Below are positions 8,641 to 18,114 of a stretch of DNA of 64,000 nt, piece by piece. The notes beneath the pieces are model-generated. The model searched no databases. It saw only the letters and a list, made by a program, of their open reading frames with translations, and was not told the DNA's origin. A program made the position numbers and the translations under genes. Numbering within the stretch: the stretch's first letter is position 1; each line of letters opens with the position of its first letter. The stretch is from JBDSLU01 sp031407765 (lineage in GTDB: Bacteria > Acidobacteriota > Vicinamibacteria > Vicinamibacterales > Vicinamibacteraceae), in the NCBI GenBank assembly GCA_031407765.1, contig JANOIR010000163.1:1-64000 (forward strand). Reading direction: 5' to 3'.

Positions 8641-10107
8641 TCAACCGCGCGCGGGCTCGACCTCAGGCTCGTCTTCGGGGATAGCGGCGTCCGCGTCGCG
8701 GCCGGCGCCGGCACTGGCCTTCTTGCGGCGCGGCCGGATGTCGTAGCGCTTGATCATCTCGTTCAGCGTCGTCGGCTTGATGTGCAGCAGCTCGGCGGCG
8801 CGCTTCTGGACGCCGCCGGCGGCCTCGAGCGTCGATTCGATCAGCCGCTTCTCGAAGTCGCTGGTGACTTCCTTGAACGAGATGCCTTCGGGCGGCACCA
8901 CGAAGGTCGGGATCTGGAACGGCCGCGAGGTGCGGACGTGCTCGGGGATGAGGTCGGTGTCGATGCGCGTGCCGGGGCACAGCACGACGGCGCGCTCGAT
9001 CACGTTCTCGAGCTCGCGGACGTTGCCGGCCCAGTCGTACTCCATCAGCAGATCGAGCGCGTCGGGCGTCAGCTCCATCCCGACCTTGCCGTTCTCCTCG
9101 CCGTACTTCTCGAGGAAGTGCTGGGCGAGCAGCGGGATGTCCTCCTTGCGCTCGCGGAGCGACGGCAGCTGGATGGTGATGACGTGGAGGCGGTAGTAGA
9201 GGTCCTCGCGGAAGCGACCCTCTTCCATCATCCGGCGCAGGTCGACGTTGGTCGCGGCGATGATGCGGACGTCGACCTTGATGTTCTCGACGCCGCCGAG
9301 GCGCATGAACTCGCGCTCCTGGATCACGCGCAAGAGCTTCGACTGCGTCTCGAGCGGGACGTTGCCGATCTCGTCGAAGAAGATGCTGCCCTTGTCGGCG
9401 ACCTCGAACAGGCCCTTCTTCGGGTAGACGGCGCCGGTGAACGCGCCCTTGACGTGGCCGAACAGGTTCGATTCCAGCAGATCCGGCGGCAGGTTGCCGG
9501 AGTTGACGCTGACGAAGTTGCGATCGGCGCGCGGCGAGTTGGTGTGCAGGGCGCGGGCGACCAGTTCCTTGCCGGTGCCGCTCTCGCCATTGACCAGCAC
9601 CGTCGATCGGCTCGGCGCCGCCTGGATGATCAGGTCGAAGACCTGCCGCATGCGCGGGCTGCGGCCGATGATGTTGGCGAACTTGTGGTAGCGCGTCTGC
9701 AGGTTCTGGCGCAGGGCGCGGTTCTCGGTCACCAACTGCCGCCGCTCGAGGGCGTTGCGCAGGACGATCAGCACCTCGTCGTTCTTGAACGGCTTGGTGA
9801 TGTAGTCGAGGGCGCCGCGCTTCATCGCCGCGATCGCCGTCTCGATCGAGGCGAACGCCGTGACCATGACGACCGGCAGGTCCTCGTCGATGGTCCTCAG
9901 CTCTTCGAGCGTGGCGATGCCGTCGATGCCCGGCATCATCACGTCGACGATGGCCGCGTCGAACGGCATCGAGCGTGCCAGCTCGATGCCCTGGGTGCCG
10001 TTGGTCGCGAGCCGGACCTGGTAGCCCTCGCGCACGAGGAGCGTCTCCAGGATCTCGCGCATGATCTCTTCGTCGTCGATGACGAGGATGGAGCCGTGTC
10101 GTGTCAT
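8641..10107 (-). CDS. NtrC-type sigma-54-dependent response regulator
   Basis: A 488-residue transcription activator. Receiver domain at residues 5-120 with phosphoacceptor Asp55 (VDVMMPG) and Lys in TKPFK. AAA+ domain at about 145-380 with Walker A GESGTGKE, the sigma-54 contact loop GAFTGA, and Walker B SIFFDEIG. The C-terminal Fis-type helix-turn-helix is GVQKRAAELLHIKPTTLNE. Its ATG overlaps the stop of the upstream kinase gene (ATGA), so the two form a translationally coupled cognate pair. It should open sigma-54 RNA polymerase promoters when phosphorylated. I found no convincing -24/-12 promoter nearby, so its targets are unknown. Confidence 0.95.
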   Translation of the reverse strand: MTRHGSILVIDDEEIMREILETLLVREGYQVRLATNGTQGIELARSMPFDAAIVDVMMPGIDGIATLEELRTIDEDLPVVMVTAFASIETAIAAMKRGALDYITKPFKNDEVLIVLRNALERRQLVTENRALRQNLQTRYHKFANIIGRSPRMRQVFDLIIQAAPSRSTVLVNGESGTGKELVARALHTNSPRADRNFVSVNSGNLPPDLLESNLFGHVKGAFTGAVYPKKGLFEVADKGSIFFDEIGNVPLETQSKLLRVIQEREFMRLGGVENIKVDVRIIAATNVDLRRMMEEGRFREDLYYRLHVITIQLPSLRERKEDIPLLAQHFLEKYGEENGKVGMELTPDALDLLMEYDWAGNVRELENVIERAVVLCPGTRIDTDLIPEHVRTSRPFQIPTFVVPPEGISFKEVTSDFEKRLIESTLEAAGGVQKRAAELLHIKPTTLNEMIKRYDIRPRRKKASAGAGRDADAAIPEDEPEVEPARG

Positions 10108-13100
10108 GAGCCCGCCTGTTTCAAGTGGCTGGTGTCGGCCGCGTCGCGGCCCATTGCCCGCAATGCGGCGGCGTCCTGCGCGAGCGGGAAGAGCAGCCGG
10201 AACAGCGTGCCCTTGCCGTCTCCGCTCTCGCAGGTGATGACGCCGCCGTGCTCGCGCACGATGCCGTAGGTGATCGACAGGCCCAGCCCGGTACCCTGTC
10301 CGATCGGCTTGGTGGTGAAGAACGGATCGTAGAGGCGCGACAGGTGGTCGGGCGGGATGCCGGCGCCGGTATCCGCCACTTCGATGACCGCCTGGCCGCC
10401 CTCGGCGCGCGTCGTGATCGACAGCCAGCCGCCCTTGGGCATGGCATCGCGCGCGTTGATGAACAGGTTCAGGAACACCTGCTGCAGCTTGTGCTCGACC
10501 GAGGCGACGATCAGCGCCTCGGTCATGAAGTCCTTCCGCACCTGGACGTTGCCGTTGCGGAACTGGTGCTCCAGCAGGGAGAGCACGTCGGCGATCACCG
10601 CGTGCAGGTCGATCGGGCCGACGTCGGTCTGCGGCGGCCGCGCCAGGTTGAGCAGGCCGTTGACGATCTTGGCGGCGCGGAACGTCTGCCGCTCGATCTT
10701 CTCGAGCAGCTTGGTCCGCGAATCGTCGGGATCGGCGCCCTCGAGCAGCAGCTGCGTGAAGCTCGAGATGCCGGTCAGCGGCGTGTTGACCTCGTGCGCC
10801 ACGCCGGCGGCGAGGAGGCCGATGGAGGCCATCTTCTCCGAGATCTGGAGCTGCTCCTCGAGCTGGACGCGCGAGGTGATGTCCTCGAGGATGACGATGG
10901 TGCCGGCAGTGTGGCCGTCGGCGTCGCGTAGCGGCGCCTCGGCGACGTTGACCAGGCGCGGGCGGCCGCCTTCGGCGTGTCGCGAGACAATCGGGACGCG
11001 GTAGAGCACCGACACACCCGAGGCCGGCCCCGCCGCCGAGGCCACGCGATGCGCGCGCAGCGCGTTCAGCAGCTCGCCGTCGAACAGCTCGTCGAGCCGC
11101 CGGCCGACCGCCTCGCCGCGCGGCAGGCCGTAGAGCCGCTCGAGTGACGGGTTCCAGCGTACGACGCGCTCGTCGAGGCCGGCGACGAGCAGACCGTCGT
11201 CGAGCGACTCGATGACGTTCTCGTTGAAGCGGCGCTCGCGATCGAGCTCCGACGCCTTCAGCTGCAGCTGGTGATAGAGGCGGCCGTTCTCGAACGCGGT
11301 CGCCACCTGCGCCGCCACCGCCTCGAGCAGCGCCATGTCCTCGCTGTTGAGCGGCTCGCCGCTTTCCTTGCCGCCGAGCGCCATCACCGCGATCGTCCCT
11401 TCCTTCGACACACACGGAACGAAGCAGTGGACGCCGAGCTGCTGCCAGTGGCTGACCTCGTCGACGGTGAAGCGCCGCATCGTGAACGGCTCGTCGAGGT
11501 TGACGGTCTGCCCGCTGCGGACGCGGTTGCCGATGCCCGACGCGGCGTCGAGCGGCGGCAGCGGCCGCAGGAAGCCGACCGAGCGCGCCGCCACGAACTG
11601 GCGCGGCGTCTCGTCGCCGACCGGGGTCAGCAGCAGGCACATGCGATCGAGAACCAGGGTGTCGACGACGCGGTCGACGAGGCGCTCGCTGAGCCGTTGC
11701 AGGTCGAGATCGGTGTTCAGCTCGCGGGCAAAAGCGACGAGGGCGCGCCGGTAGTCGTAGCGGTCGCGGTAGTAGGCGCGATCGAGCAGCGTCTGGATCG
11801 TGTTCTTGACCAGCGGGGCGAGCAGCACGACGACCAGCGTCGCCAGCACCGCCATGATCGTGTGGGACTGCCCGCCGGCGTCCGCGAAGACCTTGCCGGC
11901 GAGCTTGAGCAGCACCGCGTAGATGGTCGCGATGGCGGTGATCGCGGCGGCATAGACCACCGTGCGCTTGATGATCACCTCGACGTCCATCAGGCGGTAG
12001 CGGACGACGGCCGAGGCGAACGCCAGCGGCAGGAAGCCGAGCGGGATGGTCAGGAAGCCGAGCTGCGGGCCGGCGTCGAAGCCGGCCGCCCACGGCAGCG
12101 CGTAGCCGGCCAGGAACGGCACACCGCCGATCACGGTGCCGCCGACGATCCACCGCAACTGGCGCCGGGCGGTCATCGATCGAACCCGCCGCAGGGCCCG
12201 GACCATGATCGCCAGGCCGCCGAGCAGGCCGGCCGCGAGCACCGCCAGCTCGATGCGGTCGAGCGTCTCGAGCGCGGTGGTGAAGCTGGTGCCGTTGCTG
12301 CCCGGCTGGAAGATGCCGGTCGGCTGCATCAGGATTGCCGCGCGCAAGCCGCCGAGGAGCCCGGCCGGCAGGTAGAACAGCGGCAGCACGGCGCGCCCGA
12401 TCGGCGTCCGCACCCAGGCGCGCGGCCGCTCCGGGAAGACCAGCGCGAAGTGGAGGAACAACGGCGGCAGCAGCAGCAGCGCCACCACGTCGCCCCAGTA
12501 GAAGACCCAGTCGAGCCGATCGAGCCGGCCGCTGAACGAGAAGCCGAACACGCCGAAGAACGCCACCGACAGCCAGAAGAAGTGCAGCGAGGCCTGATCG
12601 CCCGGGCGGCGCAAGCGGACGGCACAGCCGACCAGCAGGGTGAAGATCGCGACCAGCGCCTGCACCATGTAGAGCGTGCGGTAGCCGGAGGGCGACTGCC
12701 GGAGGGTGAGCTGGGTCAGGCCCTGGCGGACGCCGCCGCGCAGGACGGTGTAGGTGACGGTGTCGCCCGGCCGGGCGGCATGAAGCGCTTCGAAGACGTC
12801 CGCCGGCACGTCCACCCGGCGGCCGTCGACGGCGACCAGCAGATCGTCGACGGCGAGACCGGCCTGGGCGCCGGCACCGTCGCGGGTCAGCTCGCGGGCC
12901 ACCACGCCTTCGGAACTGGCCGCCCACAGCACGCCGTCCTCGGCCTCGAGCCAGCCGGCGCGGACGCGCACGTTCGCGATCACCAGCACCAGCAAGCCGG
13001 CGGCGACCACGATGGGAACCAGCGCGCGCACGACGGCGCGCAGCCCAAACAGGCGAAGTGAAGCAACCAGCCGACCGGATTCCATGAAACCGTGGGACCG

Positions 13101-13151
13101 GCGAATCCGTAGCAAAGGCCGTTCCAGCAAAAGCCCCGCTACGCGTGCCAT
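10104..13151 (-). CDS. Membrane sensor histidine kinase (PDZ-TM-GAF-PAS-HisKA-HATPase)
   Basis: A 1015-residue kinase. Order: one transmembrane helix (43-60), a periplasmic PDZ-like domain (about 80-150, GAQAGLAVDDLLVAVDG), a bundle of seven or so helices (165-460), a GAF domain (about 490-645), a PAS domain (about 665-785), a HisKA helix with GVAHEVNTPLTG, and an ATPase domain with NLFINARDAM, ADTGAGIP and GQGTGLGLS. It autophosphorylates and passes phosphate to the coupled NtrC-type regulator. The PDZ before the membrane bundle suggests it senses a peptide or a misfolded envelope protein, which is inference. An alternative start is the ATG at 13085. Confidence 0.92.
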   Translation of the reverse strand: MARVAGLLLERPLLRIRRSHGFMESGRLVASLRLFGLRAVVRALVPIVVAAGLLVLVIANVRVRAGWLEAEDGVLWAASSEGVVARELTRDGAGAQAGLAVDDLLVAVDGRRVDVPADVFEALHAARPGDTVTYTVLRGGVRQGLTQLTLRQSPSGYRTLYMVQALVAIFTLLVGCAVRLRRPGDQASLHFFWLSVAFFGVFGFSFSGRLDRLDWVFYWGDVVALLLLPPLFLHFALVFPERPRAWVRTPIGRAVLPLFYLPAGLLGGLRAAILMQPTGIFQPGSNGTSFTTALETLDRIELAVLAAGLLGGLAIMVRALRRVRSMTARRQLRWIVGGTVIGGVPFLAGYALPWAAGFDAGPQLGFLTIPLGFLPLAFASAVVRYRLMDVEVIIKRTVVYAAAITAIATIYAVLLKLAGKVFADAGGQSHTIMAVLATLVVVLLAPLVKNTIQTLLDRAYYRDRYDYRRALVAFARELNTDLDLQRLSERLVDRVVDTLVLDRMCLLLTPVGDETPRQFVAARSVGFLRPLPPLDAASGIGNRVRSGQTVNLDEPFTMRRFTVDEVSHWQQLGVHCFVPCVSKEGTIAVMALGGKESGEPLNSEDMALLEAVAAQVATAFENGRLYHQLQLKASELDRERRFNENVIESLDDGLLVAGLDERVVRWNPSLERLYGLPRGEAVGRRLDELFDGELLNALRAHRVASAAGPASGVSVLYRVPIVSRHAEGGRPRLVNVAEAPLRDADGHTAGTIVILEDITSRVQLEEQLQISEKMASIGLLAAGVAHEVNTPLTGISSFTQLLLEGADPDDSRTKLLEKIERQTFRAAKIVNGLLNLARPPQTDVGPIDLHAVIADVLSLLEHQFRNGNVQVRKDFMTEALIVASVEHKLQQVFLNLFINARDAMPKGGWLSITTRAEGGQAVIEVADTGAGIPPDHLSRLYDPFFTTKPIGQGTGLGLSITYGIVREHGGVITCESGDGKGTLFRLLFPLAQDAAALRAMGRDAADTSHLKQAGS

Positions 13152-13224
13152 TTCTTCTTACCGCACAACGACTTACAGCGATCGAAGAGACACGATCGCC
13201 ACCGCGATCCAATTCTTAGGATAC

Positions 13225-13237
13225 ACGCTTCAAGCGT
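13225..13237. promoter_or_regulatory. 13-bp palindrome upstream of the kinase-regulator operon
   Basis: ACGCTT C AAGCGT is a perfect palindrome around one central base, 75 bp before the kinase start. A further small inverted repeat, GATCGCCACCGCGATC, follows nearer the gene. Possible operator or hairpin; no regulator is identified. Confidence 0.3.
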
Positions 13238-13355
13238 TCGGATAAGAGGTATTACCTAGGCGATGCGTGGCGGGAGGATCCCAGGGGTGCCGACGAGTGC
13301 CCGGGAGTTCGCCGGGCACCGCGGCAGACCGACGCTCAGAGAGGGCGGCTCCGAA

Positions 13356-15362
13356 TCAGAACTGGACGGTGAACCCGCCCACCACGCGCGTCGGCGGACG
13401 CACGACGAGGAGCTCGTCGTAGAGCGAGGCGACCGAATCGAGGCCGCTCCGCACCAGATTGCGGACGCCGAACACGAGCTCGACCTGCGCCGCGTCGCGG
13501 TTGAGGAACGGCACGCCCTGATAGACCTGAAGGTCGTAGCGGGTGGCGCCGCCCGGCGTGGATTCGTCGATCGCGCCGCGGCTGAAGCGCGTGTTGTAGC
13601 GGCATGCGGCCGACAGGCGCGTGCCGGTACGCGGCGCCGCGGCGTCGAGGCGCATCGTGACGTCGTGCATCCGCTCGCGTCCAGGGCGCAGCGCCGACGG
13701 AGCGACGGCGCGGACCGCGTGTGCGACCACATCGTCGCCGCCCGTCCACGCCACATCCGAGGTGCGGTACTCGATCCCGCCGCGCAGGTGCGTGCCAACC
13801 GGACGGCTGACGCCGACGCCCCAACCGGCCGCCGCGAGGTCGCCAACGCTGGCCACGGCGTAGTGGCCGAGGTCGGCGCGCCGCTGGCCCCTTGCCAGGC
13901 TCGGATCGAAGATCGTCGCCAGCTGGCCGTCGACCGTCTGGCGGAAGTGGGTCAACGCGACCCGGAACGTGGCGACGTCCTGCTCGAGCGCGATGCCGAG
14001 ATGCCGCGTCTCCTGCCCCTCGAGCAGCCCGCCGGCGACCAGCGACGAGAACGTGCGCTGCGGCGGCAGCGTCAGCGATCCGTACGCCTGCGGTACGAAC
14101 TCTTCGGCACCGGGCGCGTTCATGTTCCGCGTGGCGGTGATCCGTACCCAGGTGCGCGCCGCCGGCGACAGCGAGGCCGTGATCATCGGGCTGAACAACC
14201 CCGGATCGCTCAGGTAGTCGTAGCGCTCATAGCGGCCGCCGACGTCGAGCATGGCGCGCGGGCCAATCGTCCAGTGATCGACGACCTCGACGCCGCCGGC
14301 GCTGCGGGCATCGTCCTCGAGGCCGTAGACGCTGACGCCGCTCGCCGCAGCCGAGCGCTGCCGGCTGTAGGAGCTGCGCACCTCGACGCCGTGCCGATCG
14401 GCGACCACGGTGGCGTAGGTGCCGCCGACGAACCACGAGCTGACGCCGCCGCGCGCGGTCGCCGCCTCGACGCTCCACGTGGTGCGCGTGCTGAGCGGCC
14501 CGGCGAGGTGGACGAAGGCAATCCCGGCCGGCATGTCGTCGGTCGTGAACGCCTCGAAAGGCTGATCGATGGCGCCGGCGGTGAGCAGCTGGACGCGGCC
14601 GGTGAGCGCGCCGTTGAGGACGGCGGAAGCGGCCGAGCGACCGAGGCCGAGCGTCCAGCCGGCCAGATCGTCGAGCCGGGTCAGCGAGCGCCACAGCTCT
14701 TCGTCCTCGAGCGCAGCGACGTCGTCGATCCGCGAGGTGGTCTCGCGCAGCACCGAGCGCTTGGCGTGACGCAAGCGCCACGCCGCCGGCGAGTGATCGT
14801 GCGGTACGGCCTCGACCGCTTCGGTCTCCAGGACGGGCGGCGCACTCGCCGGGACGGCGCCATCGATGGCCTCCGCGGTTGTCGGCGCGAAACCGACGCC
14901 GGCGGCCAGCACCGGAGCGGCGCCAGGCGCGATCACCGACGCTGCGGCGCGACGCAGCTGCACGTCGAAATGGGTGCCGCGGGATGGTACGACCTGGACG
15001 AACTCGCGACGCGAGGCGGCAAAGCCGCGGCCCTGGACGCGGAGCAGGTACGTGCCGGCGGGAATGCCGCGCAGCTCGAAGCGGCCGATGCGGTCGGTCT
15101 CGATGATGAGGAGGTCGCGACCCTGTGCCGTCACCGCGGCGCCGGCGACGGGCTGGTTGCGCTCGTCGGTCACCAGCCCCTCGATCCAGCCCGACTGCAG
15201 GCTGGCCGTGATCATGACCGGCGCGGTCTTGGGGCCGCGCCCAGGCGCGGCGTGCGTTGCAGTGCCGGCGGCACGGGCGCCCTGCGGCGGCCGCGCGTGG
15301 GACACGGGCGCGTGACCGGCCACGGCGGCCGTCAGCAGGACGATCGGCAGGAGTGAGGGCAT
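13356..15362 (-). CDS. Outer-membrane beta-barrel with carboxypeptidase-regulatory domain
   Basis: A 668-residue exported protein. Signal peptide at 1-23, a carboxypeptidase-regulatory-like domain at about 55-135 (GWIEGLVTDERNQPVAGAAV, RGIPAGTYLLRV), then a long alternating beta-rich region. It ends in GGFTVQF, the terminal aromatic expected for recognition by the outer-membrane insertion machinery. This is the layout of the TonB-dependent-like receptors common in Acidobacteriota, but no clear plug domain or TonB box can be seen, so it may not be an active transporter. GAGGAGG lies 9 bases before the ATG. Ligand unknown. Confidence 0.75.
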   Translation of the reverse strand: MPSLLPIVLLTAAVAGHAPVSHARPPQGARAAGTATHAAPGRGPKTAPVMITASLQSGWIEGLVTDERNQPVAGAAVTAQGRDLLIIETDRIGRFELRGIPAGTYLLRVQGRGFAASRREFVQVVPSRGTHFDVQLRRAAASVIAPGAAPVLAAGVGFAPTTAEAIDGAVPASAPPVLETEAVEAVPHDHSPAAWRLRHAKRSVLRETTSRIDDVAALEDEELWRSLTRLDDLAGWTLGLGRSAASAVLNGALTGRVQLLTAGAIDQPFEAFTTDDMPAGIAFVHLAGPLSTRTTWSVEAATARGGVSSWFVGGTYATVVADRHGVEVRSSYSRQRSAAASGVSVYGLEDDARSAGGVEVVDHWTIGPRAMLDVGGRYERYDYLSDPGLFSPMITASLSPAARTWVRITATRNMNAPGAEEFVPQAYGSLTLPPQRTFSSLVAGGLLEGQETRHLGIALEQDVATFRVALTHFRQTVDGQLATIFDPSLARGQRRADLGHYAVASVGDLAAAGWGVGVSRPVGTHLRGGIEYRTSDVAWTGGDDVVAHAVRAVAPSALRPGRERMHDVTMRLDAAAPRTGTRLSAACRYNTRFSRGAIDESTPGGATRYDLQVYQGVPFLNRDAAQVELVFGVRNLVRSGLDSVASLYDELLVVRPPTRVVGGFTVQF

Positions 15363-15425
15363 TGGGGAGCCTCCTCTATCGAACCGTACCCGTATTCCGA
15401 ACCAGACCTTGCTGCGGCGGGAGCG

Positions 15426-16565
15426 TCAGGATGCCGCCAGCACCGTGAAGAGCACGTCGCGCGTGATGCTCTTCTGCGCCTTGTTGTCGGTGATCTTGAT
15501 CTCCAGCCGGTAATCGCCCTCGGGGAAGCTCTGGAGCGGCACCCCCTGTCCGGTCATGAGCTGATGCCCCATCTCCGGATCGAAATTCTTCGGCAGGCTC
15601 TCGCCGTTCAGCACCTGCGCCGGCGTCCGGTTGAACATCTTCTCGCCGGCCGCTTCCTTCTGGAAGAAGACGTAGTCCACGGAGACGTCTGGCTTCTTGT
15701 CCGCCCCCGGCTTGGCGCCGTAAATCTGGAAGACCAGTTGCAGCTCTTCGGTCTTCTTGAACTTGAGATCGACGGCCGGCGTGATCTCGCTGTCGCCGAG
15801 CACGTAGGGCCGCTCCTTCATCGACTCGGGCGAGACCGGCGCGGTGAGCTGATCGATCTTGTCGGCGACCAGCACTGAACTCGTTTGCAGCTCGTCGATG
15901 GCGTGGTAGTTCGGCACCACCACTTCCTGCTTCAGGATCGCGACCTTGACGGGAGCATCGGCCGCGGTGCCGCCGGCCGGCCGCTCCCGCAGCGCCACGT
16001 AGACGTCGTACGCGCCGGGCGCGACCGCGAAGGCGCGCGTCAACCGCGGCGCCTGGCCGGCGGCGCCCGGGCGCAGATCCGTGAAGTAGACGTCCTCGAA
16101 CGGATAGGCCGGAGCCTTCTCCCCCGCGGCCGGTGTCGGCAGGCCGGTCGCGCCCTTGGCGGCGATGCGCAGATAGCCTGCGACGGAGGTGTTCAGCTTG
16201 CCGGGCTCGACCGTCACCGTGAACGGAACGAAGACCAGCCCCTGCTGCGCCTTCAGGAAATCCTGACGCCAGGTCAGCGCGACCTCGGCGGGGGCGGGCT
16301 GCGTCGGGCTGTCCTTGCCGGGATCCTTGCCGGCCGGATCCTTCGGCGGCGTGACGAGGTAGGTGCCCGGGGCCGTCCCCTTCATCACTTCATCGGCGAG
16401 GCGCGCGAGCGGCGCCGCTTCCTGGCGCTGAGGCGCCGTGAGGCCCTCGGCGGGCTTCTTGTCCTTGTCGTCCTTGCGCTGTGCGAGCGCAGACGGTGCG
16501 GAGGTGGAGGCGAGCGCGACAAGCGCCGCCAGGACCACGAAGGCCCGGGTGGTGATACGCAGCAT
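15426..16565 (-). CDS. Secreted or periplasmic protein of unknown function
   Basis: A 379-residue protein with a Sec signal peptide (MLRITTRAFVVLAALVALAS, cleavage likely after ALA), then a lysine/aspartate-rich segment, then a largely beta-stranded body. The last 45 residues (FPEGDYRLEIKITD, RDVLFTVLA) resemble the immunoglobulin-like ends of Acidobacteriota secreted proteins. The ATG at 16565 was preferred over 16607 because it starts the signal peptide and has AAGG upstream. No enzyme motif. It lies directly upstream of, and is transcribed with the same orientation as, the barrel protein gene; a shared role at the envelope is possible. Confidence 0.7.
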   Translation of the reverse strand: MLRITTRAFVVLAALVALASTSAPSALAQRKDDKDKKPAEGLTAPQRQEAAPLARLADEVMKGTAPGTYLVTPPKDPAGKDPGKDSPTQPAPAEVALTWRQDFLKAQQGLVFVPFTVTVEPGKLNTSVAGYLRIAAKGATGLPTPAAGEKAPAYPFEDVYFTDLRPGAAGQAPRLTRAFAVAPGAYDVYVALRERPAGGTAADAPVKVAILKQEVVVPNYHAIDELQTSSVLVADKIDQLTAPVSPESMKERPYVLGDSEITPAVDLKFKKTEELQLVFQIYGAKPGADKKPDVSVDYVFFQKEAAGEKMFNRTPAQVLNGESLPKNFDPEMGHQLMTGQGVPLQSFPEGDYRLEIKITDNKAQKSITRDVLFTVLAAS

Positions 16566-16630
16566 GAAACCTTGACTCCCGAGATGGACCGCGACGCGAA
16601 GACTCACCCGCGATCATAGGCGACGATCCG

Positions 16631-16682
16631 AGCTCAAGTCAAACCTGGCAGAACCAGCTCAAGTCACTGACAGATTGGCAGT
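16631..16682. repeat. Short direct repeat in the divergent gap before glgC
   Basis: AGCTCAAGTCA occurs at 16631-16641 and 16656-16666, each followed by GGCAG. The 25-bp period and its place between divergent genes would fit a protein-binding site. Nothing else supports this. Confidence 0.3.
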
Positions 16683-16712
16683 TGAGGGTCCAGGGTGGCG
16701 TGATCGCCGTGG

Positions 16713-16718
16713 TATCAT
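16713..16718 (+). promoter_or_regulatory. -10 box TATCAT for glgC
   Basis: TATCAT ends nine bases before the glgC ATG at 16728. There is no ribosome-binding site in the gap, so the transcript is probably leaderless or nearly so. Confidence 0.4.
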
Positions 16719-16727
16719 CCGCGCCGT

Positions 16728-18002
16728 ATGTCGGCCGATTCCCTGGTGATTGTCCTGGCCGGAGGCGTCGGGGAGCGCCTCTTCCCGCTCACCAAGGAGC
16801 GGGCCAAGCCGGCCGTCTACTTCGGCGGGCCCTATCGCATCATCGATTTCACGCTCTCCAACTGCGTGAACTCCGGCTTCCGCCGCATCTACATCGCCAC
16901 GCAATACAAGTCCCTGTCGCTGTCGCGGCACATTCGCATGGGCTGGAAAGTCTTCGCGGACGAGCTCGGCGAGTTCATCGAAATCCTGCCGCCACAGAAG
17001 CGCGTCGGCGAGCACTGGTATCTCGGCACCGCCGACGCGGTCTACCAGAACCTTTACTCGATCACGCGCGAGAACCCGAAGCACATCGTCGTGCTGTCCG
17101 GCGACCACGTCTACAAGATGGATTACGCGCGCATGCTGCGCTTCCATTCGGAGCGCGGCGCCGCCGCGACGATCGCCTGTCTCGAAGTGCCGGTCGCCGA
17201 CGCGACGCGCTTCGGCGTCGTCGCCGTCGACGCGACGGACACGGTCACAGGCTTCCAGGAGAAGCCCCGGGAGCCGACCGGCGTGCCGGGCTCGCCCAAC
17301 GTCGCGCTGGTCTCGATGGGGATCTACATCTTCGAGGCGGACGCGCTCTACAAGGCGCTCGAGGCCGACGCCGCGCGCGATACCAACCACGACTTCGGCA
17401 AGGACATCCTGCCGGCACTGATCCGCGACGCGCAGGTCGTCGCCTATCGCTTCTACGACCAGAACAAGAAAGCCTCGAAGTACTGGCGGGACATCGGCAC
17501 GCTCGACGCCTACTACGAAGCGTCGATGGACCTCTGCCACGTCAACCCGGAGTTCAACCTCTACGATCCGGAGTGGCCGATGCGAACGTGGCAGGTGCAG
17601 GCGCCGCCGGCCAAGTTCGTGTTCGCCGACGAAGGCCAGCGCTGCGGCCACGCCCTCGACTCGATCATCTCCGCCGGGTGCATCGTCTCGGGCAGCCGCG
17701 TCTCGGGCAGCATCCTGTGCCCGAACGTGCGCGTGCACAGCTTCTGCGACGTCTCGGACAGCATCCTGATGCCCGGCGTCCGAGTCGGCCGGCACTCGCG
17801 GATTCGCCGCGCCATCATCGACCGCGACGTATTCATCCCGCGCGGCGCGTGCATCGGCTACTACCCTGAGGAAGATCGCAAGCGGCACACCGTCACCGAA
17901 TCCGGCATCGTGGTCGTCACCACCGACGACGAGCCCCTGGTCGCCGATCCGCCGCCGGAGGTCCTCGCCGTCGAAGGCGAGTGGGACCGCCGCGGCGCCT
18001 GA
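16728..18002 (+). CDS. glgC: Glucose-1-phosphate adenylyltransferase
   Basis: A 424-residue ADP-glucose pyrophosphorylase, the committed step of bacterial glycogen synthesis: ATP plus glucose 1-phosphate gives ADP-glucose. Visible signatures: GGVGERLFPLTKERAKPA (nucleotide-binding loop), GTADAVYQNL, SGDHVYKMDY (substrate-binding Asp) and GFQEKP. The C-terminal part is a left-handed beta-helix with hexapeptide-like repeats (GCIVSGSRVSGSILCPNV), the usual site of allosteric control. Length matches the family. No other glycogen gene is nearby, so it may be transcribed alone. Confidence 0.95.
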   Translation: MSADSLVIVLAGGVGERLFPLTKERAKPAVYFGGPYRIIDFTLSNCVNSGFRRIYIATQYKSLSLSRHIRMGWKVFADELGEFIEILPPQKRVGEHWYLGTADAVYQNLYSITRENPKHIVVLSGDHVYKMDYARMLRFHSERGAAATIACLEVPVADATRFGVVAVDATDTVTGFQEKPREPTGVPGSPNVALVSMGIYIFEADALYKALEADAARDTNHDFGKDILPALIRDAQVVAYRFYDQNKKASKYWRDIGTLDAYYEASMDLCHVNPEFNLYDPEWPMRTWQVQAPPAKFVFADEGQRCGHALDSIISAGCIVSGSRVSGSILCPNVRVHSFCDVSDSILMPGVRVGRHSRIRRAIIDRDVFIPRGACIGYYPEEDRKRHTVTESGIVVVTTDDEPLVADPPPEVLAVEGEWDRRGA

Positions 18003-18037
18003 TCGCAAAATCTGAGAACATAACCAGTTGCCCGGGC

Positions 18038-18081
18038 GTGCTCGGAGCGTGCTCGGAGCAAGCTCGGAGCAAGCTCCGAGC
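18038..18081. repeat. Intergenic repeat: four 11-bp units forming a palindrome
   Basis: Units GTGCTCGGAGC (twice), AAGCTCGGAGC and AAGCTCCGAGC follow in tandem. Units three and four form a perfect nine-base inverted repeat, GCTCGGAGC and GCTCCGAGC, around AA. A related cluster lies at 31493-31525. It lies between glgC and eno and could end glgC transcription or be a mobile intergenic repeat. Confidence 0.8.
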
Positions 18082-18114
18082 ACCTGGCAGTAACTGCACC
18101 ATCGAGGAGCATTC

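Noticed and set aside
10108..13212. In-frame extension of the NtrC-type regulator to a 1523-residue protein
   Set aside because: The extension lies over the kinase in another frame and is low-complexity arginine-rich. The receiver domain starts cleanly at 10107.
18081..18098. TGGCAG..TGCA resembling a sigma-54 promoter before eno
   Set aside because: The GG and GC are 10 instead of 12 bases apart, and eno has a normal ribosome site.
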